A stretch of 6,988 bases of DNA from Sulfurimonas sp. (GTDB lineage Bacteria > Campylobacterota > Campylobacteria > Campylobacterales > Sulfurimonadaceae): positions 1 to 6,988 of the forward strand of contig JALUZQ010000205.1 in NCBI GenBank assembly GCA_027011725.1. Reading direction: 5' to 3'. Shown one piece after another: positions 1 to 5,909 of the stretch (positions within the stretch are counted from its first letter, which is position 1; every line of letters begins with the position of its first letter). The notes below the pieces were generated by a model, which worked only from the letters and a program-made list of their open reading frames with translations, did no database searches and had not been told where the DNA came from. Made by a program: the position numbers and the translations under genes.

Positions 1-1899
1 ACTATAATCAGTGCTGTTGGACAAAAAAAGGTAATAGACCAAGCAAAAGAGCTTAATACCCTTTCGCAAAAACTTTCACTTTTGATACATGAAACACAAA
101 AAGAGAGGGGTGCGAGTGCCGGATACCTTGGATCACACGGGAAAAAGTTCAGTAAGATCTTACCAAAGCAAAGGGAACTGACAGATACGCGCTATAAAGA
201 GCTTAGAAGTTATGTAAGCCAACTCGAACTTGCTTCTTACCCTGCTGAGCTAAGAGAAAACCTCAAAGCTGTTATGGATGCTATGCAAAATATAGCGACT
301 ATTCGCTCTCGTGTAGATAGTTTTCAAATCTCCGTCAAAGATGAAGTGAAGTACTATACAGCAATGAATGGAGATATTTTGGATGTTGTTGCGCTGACTG
401 CAAAACTTGCAAATACTCCAGAACTTGTAAAAGCGCTGAGTGCGTATACCAACTTCTTAAAATCAAAAGAGCGTGCAGGAATTGAGCGTGCCGTACTGAG
501 TGCTACATTTGGAGCAGATAAGTTCGGCGAAGGAATGTATGCGAAGTTTATTACTCTGCTTGCGGAACAAAATGCTTATATGGATGCTTTCTTAAGTATC
601 GCAAGCGATGACTCTGTCCGTATGTATAAAAATACAATGAACTCGCCTGTTGTTGCAGAAGTAGAGAAGATGCGAAACATTGCAAAAACAAGACAATCAG
701 GTTTTGGTGTAGATAGTGTTGTTTGGTTCCAAACAATTACGAAAAAAATTAATCTTTTGAAAAAGGTTGATGACAAACTTGCAAAACAAAACGATAAACT
801 TCTTGCAACGGTAGATTCAAAATATAAGATGGATACGCTTATTACACTGCTTGGATATACAACATTTGCTGTTGCAATTTTTATTATTATCATGCTGATC
901 TCACGCGGTATTAACAAAAGTGTACGAAACTCTTTAGATAAAATTCACTGTATTTCGAGTGAACTTGATCTCTCATGTAGTGTTGTTGTTGAGGGCAATG
1001 ATGAAATATCTCAAATCTCTAAAGCTCTGCATGTTATGGTCGTTGCGTTTAAAGAGACAGTGTATGAGGCTCAAGATGTTGCAAATGCCAATACTCAGGA
1101 GAGTGCACGCTTAGAAAAAGTGGTAGATACACTTGCTCAAAACTCTAAAAAAGAAGAAGAAGAGATCAACTCTGTAAACTCACTTGTTGCTGAAATAGGT
1201 GAGAAGCTTGATATTGTTGAGGATTCTACTATTACCGTAACAGAGGACCTTGATGCTACCTTTAATGTACTCGATGGATTTATTGTGAAGCTTGATGCGG
1301 TTGTGAACTCCATTGAAGCCGGAAGTCAGCAGCAACAAGAACTTGTAGAGAAAGTCGCTTCACTGACAGAACAGGCAAAGAACATCAAAGACGTGCTTGA
1401 GATCATCTCTGACATTGCAGACCAGACAAACCTGCTTGCGCTAAACGCAGCTATAGAGGCTGCTCGTGCAGGTGAGCATGGACGTGGGTTCGCTGTCGTT
1501 GCCGATGAGGTAAGAAAGCTTGCAGAACGTACACAAAAAAGTTTGAGTGAGATCAGTGCAAATGTAAATCTTATCACCCAAAATGTGGTAGAAATAGCAG
1601 AGGAGACCGGTACAACCTCACAAAGTATGCACTCTATTTCTGACTCTGCTCAAGAACTCATAGTTTCATCGAATGAGACGAAAGAGAACTTACTAAGCAC
1701 TAAAGAGAAGTCCACGCAAGTGATGCACCAAAGTGTTTTTATAGCGACAAAAACAAAAACACTTATAGAGACAATGGATGAGATAGTCAAAGTGGCTTCA
1801 ACAAACAGTGAACTTCGCGGTACGGTTGAATCAGCAGTAGATGCACTTACCAATGATGCAAAAACACTTCAAAAAGCGCTTAGTAAGTTTAAAGTCTAA
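1..1899 (+). CDS. Methyl-accepting chemotaxis protein with nitrate/nitrite-sensing (NIT) domain, 5' truncated
   Basis: The frame is open from base 1, so the start codon and the expected first membrane helix lie upstream; an internal TTG at 82 is not a credible start because it falls inside the NIT domain. Numbering window codons, 632 are present. The sensor spans about 22-255 and carries both NIT hallmarks: [13 protein letters not shown] near codons 33-45 and [12 protein letters not shown] near 156-167. A membrane helix follows (about 280-300), then a HAMP domain (about 301-355, with GNDEISQI). The coiled-coil signalling domain has the near-invariant hairpin tip ([18 protein letters not shown], codons 475-492), so binding to CheA/CheW is expected. 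The arms on each side of the tip are similar in length, about 280 residues in total. No CheR-binding pentapeptide is seen at the C-terminus. NIT domains bind nitrate or nitrite in the family; the ligand here is inferred. The stop overlaps the next gene's ATG (TAATG). Confidence 0.93.
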   Translation, partial: TIISAVGQKKVIDQAKELNTLSQKLSLLIHETQKERGASAGYLGSHGKKFSKILPKQRELTDTRYKELRSYVSQLELASYPAELRENLKAVMDAMQNIATIRSRVDSFQISVKDEVKYYTAMNGDILDVVALTAKLANTPELVKALSAYTNFLKSKERAGIERAVLSATFGADKFGEGMYAKFITLLAEQNAYMDAFLSIASDDSVRMYKNTMNSPVVAEVEKMRNIAKTRQSGFGVDSVVWFQTITKKINLLKKVDDKLAKQNDKLLATVDSKYKMDTLITLLGYTTFAVAIFIIIMLISRGINKSVRNSLDKIHCISSELDLSCSVVVEGNDEISQISKALHVMVVAFKETVYEAQDVANANTQESARLEKVVDTLAQNSKKEEEEINSVNSLVAEIGEKLDIVEDSTITVTEDLDATFNVLDGFIVKLDAVVNSIEAGSQQQQELVEKVASLTEQAKNIKDVLEIISDIADQTNLLALNAAIEAARAGEHGRGFAVVADEVRKLAERTQKSLSEISANVNLITQNVVEIAEETGTTSQSMHSISDSAQELIVSSNETKENLLSTKEKSTQVMHQSVFIATKTKTLIETMDEIVKVASTNSELRGTVESAVDALTNDAKTLQKALSKFKV

Positions 1900-3164
1900 T
1901 GACACTCTCAGAGCGATATTTACAATTAGAAGAAAATGAACTCTACAGTGCCTATCAAGCAGAGTTGGCACTGAAAAAAGAGTTAAATATCCTGCGTAAT
2001 GATTTTTACTATCAGCTGATAGACTCCAAAGCCACCTCTTTGGTGGATTTTATGTATAAGCCTCTTGATGTCCTGAGTGGTGATGCTTACAGTGCGAGGC
2101 GTATTAATGAGCATAAAACTTTTTATTTGCTCGTTGATGGAATGGGAAAAGGGGTCTCTGCCTCTTTTACCTCTGTAATTATGACTACTTTTATCAACCA
2201 TCTTGTCGATAAGATGATAGAACATGATAGTTTCTCCTTAGATATGCTTATTCGAGAGTCTATGGCTTATATACAACCAATTTTACTTGACGAAGAGGCA
2301 CTTGCCATAGACTACATCTGTTTTGACAGCTATTTTGGAGAACTTGAGTACGCAAAGTTTGCAATGCCGCCTTTTTTACTGCAAGATAAAGATGACAATA
2401 TCATTAAAGTAAAATCAAACAACACCCCTTTAAGCAAATGGCAACAGAGTTATAACGTTGACAGACTTGATGTGAAAAATATTGATAAATATCTTTTTTA
2501 CAGTGATGGAATAGTCGAAAATATGACAAAAAAGCAGGGTGTAACATACGCTGCGTTTATACAAGAAGATTTTAGAAACTCTTTTACCCGAGAGGAGTTT
2601 AAAGAGAAGTTTTTTGAGCGTATAGAAGAGCAAGAAGATGACTTAAGTCTCATCTTTATTAATAGTTTGGATTTACAAACAAACACACTGCTTGAGAGTA
2701 AGCATTTTGACTCAACTCTTGAAGCAGTAGAGATGGCAAATGAGTGGTACGAGCGGCTTTGGGAAGAGAAGATAGAAGCAGATGAAAAAACGGCATATCG
2801 TGCAGGCCTTGTGTTTAGTGAACTCTTTATGAATGCCTATGAACATGGTAACCTTGGACTTGATACGGCTACAAAGCATCGATATCTTGAAGAGGATATC
2901 TATTTTGATGCACTTAAAGAACTTGAAAAAGAGTGTGAGAAAAAGATTTTAGTTTCCGTCTTTACACTCCAAGAGCTAGACTCTCGATATATTGTTACAA
3001 AGATAGCAGATGAGGGAGAGGGGTTTGATACTTTGAAACTGAGTGAGATATTTAGAAATTCTGTACAGTTTAACGGACGTGGCGTCTTTGTGTCTCGTCA
3101 AAACTCGATGGGTATCTACTATAATAAAGAAGGGAACTGTGTTCTTTTTTTACATAAAATATAG
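1899..3164 (+). CDS. PP2C (SpoIIE-type) serine phosphatase fused to an RsbW-like HATPase domain
   Basis: This is a 421-residue soluble protein. A short helical, probably coiled-coil N-terminus (1-38) precedes a PP2C/SpoIIE phosphatase domain (about 45-258). The metal-binding acidic residues are present: D62 in SGDAY, D80 in VDGMGKG, D203 in YSDGIVE and D247-D248 in EDDLS. The C-terminal part (about 270-421) is a GHKL ATPase of the anti-sigma kinase type, with an N box (E308, N312, H316 in ELFMNAYEHG), a G1 box (DEGEGFD, 371-377) and a G2 box (NGRGVFVSR, 392-400). Proteins of this kind, such as Pseudomonas HsbR, can dephosphorylate and phosphorylate a STAS anti-anti-sigma partner; no such partner is encoded here. 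There is no receiver, PAS or membrane domain, so the signal probably arrives through another protein. The start is the ATG in TAATG, with no clear SD, which suggests translational coupling to the receptor. The domains are clear; the physiological role is unknown. Confidence 0.9.
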   Translation: MTLSERYLQLEENELYSAYQAELALKKELNILRNDFYYQLIDSKATSLVDFMYKPLDVLSGDAYSARRINEHKTFYLLVDGMGKGVSASFTSVIMTTFINHLVDKMIEHDSFSLDMLIRESMAYIQPILLDEEALAIDYICFDSYFGELEYAKFAMPPFLLQDKDDNIIKVKSNNTPLSKWQQSYNVDRLDVKNIDKYLFYSDGIVENMTKKQGVTYAAFIQEDFRNSFTREEFKEKFFERIEEQEDDLSLIFINSLDLQTNTLLESKHFDSTLEAVEMANEWYERLWEEKIEADEKTAYRAGLVFSELFMNAYEHGNLGLDTATKHRYLEEDIYFDALKELEKECEKKILVSVFTLQELDSRYIVTKIADEGEGFDTLKLSEIFRNSVQFNGRGVFVSRQNSMGIYYNKEGNCVLFLHKI

Positions 3165-3184
3165 AGATGTTATTGAAAAAGTTA

Positions 3185-3190
3185 TATAAT
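3185..3190 (+). promoter_or_regulatory. Predicted -10 box for the malic enzyme gene
   Basis: A perfect TATAAT lies in the 56-base gap after the phosphatase gene, 30 bases before the malic enzyme ATG. It predicts transcription starting near 3197 and a leader of about 24 bases. No TTGACA-like -35 box lies 16-18 bases upstream, which is normal for the main sigma factor in Campylobacterota. The -10 is flanked by short inverted arms, TTGAAA (3173-3178) and TTTCAA (3190-3195), which may be chance in such AT-rich DNA. Confidence 0.55.
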
Positions 3191-3210
3191 TTCAAAATAT
3201 GATTTAAATA

Positions 3211-3215
3211 AGGAA
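3211..3215 (+). promoter_or_regulatory. Ribosome binding site of the malic enzyme gene
   Basis: AGGAA ends five bases before the ATG at 3221. It decides the start in favour of 3221 over the in-frame ATG at 3233 (fifth codon), which has no SD at a suitable distance. Confidence 0.7.
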
Positions 3216-3220
3216 CAACT

Positions 3221-4525
3221 ATGGATAACAATATGACATTTCAAGAGCAGTGTTTAGAGTATCATAAAGCACAGAATGAATTTGACACAAATGGCAAAAC
3301 AGGAACGCTACTTACTAAACCATGTAGTACAAAAGAAGAACTCTCAATGGCATATAGTCCAGGAGTTGCGTACCCTTGTTTAGAGATAGAAAAAGATACA
3401 GACAAAGCGTATGAGTACACAAATAAAGGGAATTTGGTTGCCGTTATAAGTGACTGTACAGCGGTTTTGGGGCTTGGTGATATTGGCCAGCTTGCAGGAA
3501 AACCTGTTATGGAAGGAAAAGGCGTTTTATTTAAATCTTTTGCAAATGTCGATGCCGTAGATATTGAACTCAATACAAAAGATACGGAGGAGATCATCAA
3601 GATTGTCTCTTCAATGGCAAGTAGTTTTGGTGGGGTGAACCTCGAAGATATCGCAGCACCGAGATGTTTCGAGATAGAAGAGCGTTTAAAAGAGATCTGT
3701 GATGTTCCTGTATTTCATGATGACCAGCATGGAACGGCGGTCATTACGACTGCAGGACTTATGAATGTTGTAGAGATGAGTGGTAAAGAGATAGGTGATT
3801 TGAAAGTTGTGGTTATTGGTGCAGGTGCAGCGGGAATTGCCTGTGCAAATATGTATAAATCGATTGGTGTGAAAAATATTACTATGCTTGACTCTAAAGG
3901 TGTTATTCACAGCGGTAGAGATGATCTGAACAAATACAAAAAACGTTTTGCCTTGGATACGGAAGATAGAACTTTAGAAGATGCAATAAAGGGCGCAGAT
4001 ATGGTACTTGGTCTCTCTAAAGCAGATATTATTACTCCTGAGATGCTAAAGAGTATGTCTGAGCGAAACCCAATCATTTTTGCTTGTGCAAATCCAAATC
4101 CTGAGATTAAACCGGACGTTGCAAAAGCTGCACGTGAGGATCTCATCATTGGAACAGGGCGTAGTGACTACCCGAACCAGGTCAACAATGTACTCGGTTT
4201 TCCTCAAATCTTTAGAGGTGCACTCGATGTACGTGCAACGAAGATTACTGAAAATATGAAAATAGCAGCCTCTCGTGCTCTTGCAGCACTTGCAAAAGAG
4301 GAAGTACCGGCACATGTGAAGAAGGCGAACAACCGTGAAAATATGGAGTTTGGATATGACTATATCATCCCTTCACCGTTTGACAGACGTATTTTAGTGT
4401 GGGTGTCTCATGCAGTTGCAGAAGCGGCCATTGCCGATGGTGTAGCACGTGTGAAAGATTTTGATCTTGCAGCCTACAGAGTTGAGCTTGAGAGACTTGC
4501 AAAACATCTTGATGGAAGATTATAG
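3221..4525 (+). CDS. maeB: Malic enzyme, single-domain MaeB type (oxaloacetate-decarboxylating malate dehydrogenase)
   Basis: It catalyses oxidative decarboxylation of malate to pyruvate and CO2 with reduction of NAD(P), in the cytoplasm; the reverse, carboxylating direction is possible. At 434 residues it has only the malic enzyme part and lacks the C-terminal phosphotransacetylase-like domain of E. coli MaeB (about 760 residues). Visible motifs are YSPGVAYPC with catalytic Tyr45, GKPVMEGKGVLFK with catalytic Lys100, NLEDIAAPRCFEIE with metal ligands E142 and D143, VFHDDQHGTA with D168, and a Rossmann loop GAGAAGIA (200-207). NPNPE (291-295) and GRSDYPNQVNN (313-323) complete the active site. 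D224 ends the second Rossmann strand, but this is not enough to choose between NAD and NADP. The gene has its own -10 box and SD, so it is probably transcribed apart from the phosphatase gene. Its last six bases overlap the end of the convergent mqnA. Confidence 0.95.
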   Translation: MDNNMTFQEQCLEYHKAQNEFDTNGKTGTLLTKPCSTKEELSMAYSPGVAYPCLEIEKDTDKAYEYTNKGNLVAVISDCTAVLGLGDIGQLAGKPVMEGKGVLFKSFANVDAVDIELNTKDTEEIIKIVSSMASSFGGVNLEDIAAPRCFEIEERLKEICDVPVFHDDQHGTAVITTAGLMNVVEMSGKEIGDLKVVVIGAGAAGIACANMYKSIGVKNITMLDSKGVIHSGRDDLNKYKKRFALDTEDRTLEDAIKGADMVLGLSKADIITPEMLKSMSERNPIIFACANPNPEIKPDVAKAAREDLIIGTGRSDYPNQVNNVLGFPQIFRGALDVRATKITENMKIAASRALAALAKEEVPAHVKKANNRENMEFGYDYIIPSPFDRRILVWVSHAVAEAAIADGVARVKDFDLAAYRVELERLAKHLDGRL

Positions 4526-5170
4526 GCTTTTTGCCTCTTTATAAAACCTGCGAAGCGCTTTTTGTGCTTTGTAGTCCACTCTGTATGAGATAAGCTTGAG
4601 ATAGGCTTGTATCTCAGCTGGAGCTACACCTGTTTTATCTGCTGCTTTCTTGAGAAGGTAGTTCGGGACTTTTACTTCTCTTTTAAGAAATTCTCTCTCT
4701 ATCTTTTTATATGTTTTTTTATCTTTATGGTAGCACAGCAGGGCAAAAACAAAGGGAAGTTTGTACTTGTCATACCACTCTTGTGCCAAATCTATATAAT
4801 TATCATTTTGAAGAGCATATCTGAGTGCTTTATCTCCTATAAGTACTTCACCTTTGATATCTAAAATACGTGCAAGAACATTTGATGAAGCAGACTCTGT
4901 ATCTGCCTTATTCGCTGCGTTTGGAATGACAAGGACACTTTGTACTTTTTTGTTTGCAATGATGCCTAAGCCAACATGTGCTCTATTTCGCGCTTTTATA
5001 CTTGATATAAACGCAGCATCTACTCTTCTTTGTAAAAAATCCTCATTAACCTTGGCAGGAACATTCTTTTTATGCTCCATAACGAGCTTTTGCTGGGAGT
5101 TTTTCGTAAAGCGTTTCATAAAAACGTGAAAAGGAAGGAGGTTGAGGTATTCTATTTTTCCAAAAATCAT
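4520..5170 (-). CDS. mqnA: Chorismate dehydratase MqnA (futalosine pathway of menaquinone synthesis)
   Basis: MqnA dehydrates chorismate to 3-[(1-carboxyvinyl)oxy]benzoate, the first step of the futalosine route to menaquinone, in the cytoplasm. I start it at the ATG at 5170, giving 216 residues. The longer GTG start at 5188 would place the -10 box inside the coding region, and MIFGKIEYLNLLPF is the expected family N-terminus. With this start, YLNLLPF (8-14) contains Asn10, matching the conserved active-site Asn. RRVDAAFISSIKAR (48-61) contains the Ser-Ser ligand-binding turn, and LIGDKAL (110-116) and LPFVFAL (138-144) are family motifs of this periplasmic-binding-protein fold. The SRTS motif of many MqnA proteins appears here as SASSN (93-97). 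The protein is shorter than the roughly 270-280 residues of Gram-positive or Thermus homologues. The stop (TAA) lies inside the penultimate codons of the malic enzyme gene on the other strand. The family is clear; the exact start is inferred. Confidence 0.88.
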   Translation of the reverse strand: MIFGKIEYLNLLPFHVFMKRFTKNSQQKLVMEHKKNVPAKVNEDFLQRRVDAAFISSIKARNRAHVGLGIIANKKVQSVLVIPNAANKADTESASSNVLARILDIKGEVLIGDKALRYALQNDNYIDLAQEWYDKYKLPFVFALLCYHKDKKTYKKIEREFLKREVKVPNYLLKKAADKTGVAPAEIQAYLKLISYRVDYKAQKALRRFYKEAKSL

Positions 5171-5176
5171 AGTGCA

Positions 5177-5182
5177 ATTATA
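5177..5182 (-). promoter_or_regulatory. Predicted -10 box for mqnA, placing +1 on the ATG
   Basis: On the minus strand TATAAT is followed by six bases (TGCACT) and then the ATG at 5170. With normal spacing, transcription would begin at the A of ATG, giving a leaderless mRNA. No SD is seen in the 30 bases before the ATG, and no -35 box is recognisable. Confidence 0.55.
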
Positions 5183-5203
5183 CAGCACTTAACTTATCTT
5201 AGA

Positions 5204-5209
5204 TATAAT
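5204..5209 (+). promoter_or_regulatory. Predicted -10 box for the moaD-moaE-moeA operon
   Basis: A perfect TATAAT sits 28 bases before the moaD GTG, predicting a start near 5216 and a leader of about 22 bases. No -35 consensus is visible. It lies 21 bases from the oppositely facing mqnA -10, so the two promoters are back to back and their polymerase footprints overlap. Confidence 0.55.
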
Positions 5210-5226
5210 TGTTTTAATAAATACAT

Positions 5227-5230
5227 AGGA
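5227..5230 (+). promoter_or_regulatory. Ribosome binding site of moaD
   Basis: AGGA, seven bases before GTG at 5238, supports that codon as the moaD start; no ATG is available in frame nearby. Confidence 0.55.
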
Positions 5231-5237
5231 TTTTTTC

Positions 5238-5459
5238 GTGGTAAAAGTAGAATTTTTAGGACCGATACAAAAAGAGGCTTTGGAGTTAGAGATAAAGAAT
5301 TTGAATGAGCTTGCAGCGATTTTACAAAAAGATGAAGAGGTAAAGGAGTGGCTTGAGAGCTGTGCAGTAGCAGTGAATGACACACTCGTAAGTTCATTAG
5401 AGCAGCCTCTCAAAGATGGAGATAAAATCTCCCTTTTACCTCCTGTGTGTGGAGGGTGA
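5238..5459 (+). CDS. moaD: Molybdopterin synthase sulfur-carrier subunit MoaD
   Basis: MoaD is the small ubiquitin-like subunit of molybdopterin synthase. Its C-terminal Gly is activated and thiocarboxylated by MoeB-type enzymes and delivers the dithiolene sulfur to precursor Z (cPMP). The 73 residues match the usual size (about 75-85). The family signature is at the C-terminus: VAVNDTLV (44-51), then KDGDKISLLPPVCGG (59-73), ending in the required Gly-Gly. The gene starts with GTG behind an AGGA SD. It is the first gene of a compact operon, three bases before moaE. The activating enzyme MoeB and the cPMP-forming MoaA/MoaC are not in the window. A thiamine-type ThiS is less likely because moaE follows immediately. 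Confidence 0.93.
   Translation: MVKVEFLGPIQKEALELEIKNLNELAAILQKDEEVKEWLESCAVAVNDTLVSSLEQPLKDGDKISLLPPVCGG
5451..5456 (+). promoter_or_regulatory. SD of moaE embedded in the moaD Gly-Gly codons
   Basis: GGAGGG encodes the last two glycines of MoaD and at the same time gives a perfect GGAGG core, seven bases before the TTG start of moaE at 5463. It is the strongest SD seen in the window and is paired with a weak start codon. Confidence 0.75.
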
Positions 5460-5462
5460 GTC

Positions 5463-5909
5463 TTGCTTAGTCTTTATGATGGCGCACTCGATGTGCCAAA
5501 ACTTTTAAAAGAGTGGTACGAAGCAGAAGCAACAAGCAACTACGGCGCGTACATTCCATTTGTGGGAACTGTTCGTAGTGAAGATGGCATAGAGGGTCTG
5601 AGCTTTGACATCTATGAGCCTATTTTACACTCATGGTTTGATGCGTGGCAGCAAAAGGCAAAAGAAAAGGGTGCAATTATAAAAATGGCACACTCCCGTG
5701 GTGATGTAATGCTGCATGAGAGTTCGTACATTGCAGCGGTATTCTCGCCTAAACGCAGGGTTGCTTTGGAGTTCATCGATGAGTTTGTAGAGGACTTTAA
5801 AGCAAGTGCTCCCATCTGGAAGTATGACCTCATAGATGGTAAAAGAGTCTATGCTAAAGATAGATCGACAGCCATTCAAGGCAGTGGTATTTTAGGAGAG
5901 AAAAAATGA
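5463..5909 (+). CDS. moaE: Molybdopterin synthase catalytic subunit MoaE
   Basis: MoaE is the large subunit of the MoaD2-MoaE2 complex that converts cPMP to molybdopterin in the cytoplasm. Its 148 residues are the usual length. Visible motifs are GAYIPFVGTVRSE (28-40), the region around HSRGD (77-81) that corresponds to the HRxG motif of E. coli MoaE, SPKRRVALEF (95-104), and FKASAPIWKYD (112-122). The last contains K113 and K120, with the same seven-residue spacing as the catalytic lysines K119 and K126 of the E. coli enzyme. The start is TTG; no in-frame ATG lies nearby and the GGAGG before it fixes the choice. Its end overlaps moeA by four bases (ATGA), so the two are probably translationally coupled. 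The Ser inserted in the HxRG motif is a modest deviation and probably lineage-specific. Confidence 0.93.
   Translation: MLSLYDGALDVPKLLKEWYEAEATSNYGAYIPFVGTVRSEDGIEGLSFDIYEPILHSWFDAWQQKAKEKGAIIKMAHSRGDVMLHESSYIAAVFSPKRRVALEFIDEFVEDFKASAPIWKYDLIDGKRVYAKDRSTAIQGSGILGEKK

Noticed and set aside
82..1899. Chemoreceptor gene starting at TTG 82
   Set aside because: The frame is open back to base 1, and this start would remove the membrane anchor and cut into the NIT domain; the gene is truncated by the window edge instead.
3173..3195. Inverted arms TTGAAA and TTTCAA as an FNR/CRP-type site before the malic enzyme gene
   Set aside because: The half-sites are 11 bases apart, too far for the TTGAT-N4-ATCAA pattern, and six-base AT-rich arms occur often by chance.
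4524..4536. Short hairpin AGGC-TTTTT-GCCT at the maeB/mqnA junction as a terminator
   Set aside because: The stem is only four base pairs and is followed by a mixed CTCTTT rather than a clear T run; it also encodes the end of MqnA.
4854..5129. 91-residue open frame on the + strand inside mqnA
   Set aside because: It is antisense to a well-supported gene, has no recognisable family and no SD of note; a shadow frame. The same applies to the other antisense frames inside the receptor, phosphatase, malic enzyme, moaE and moeA.
5194..5208. Imperfect palindrome TTATCT-TAG-ATATAA in the divergent promoter region as an operator
   Set aside because: Its arms contain a mismatch, it is very AT-rich and overlaps the + strand -10 box; it matches no operator I know and may be chance.
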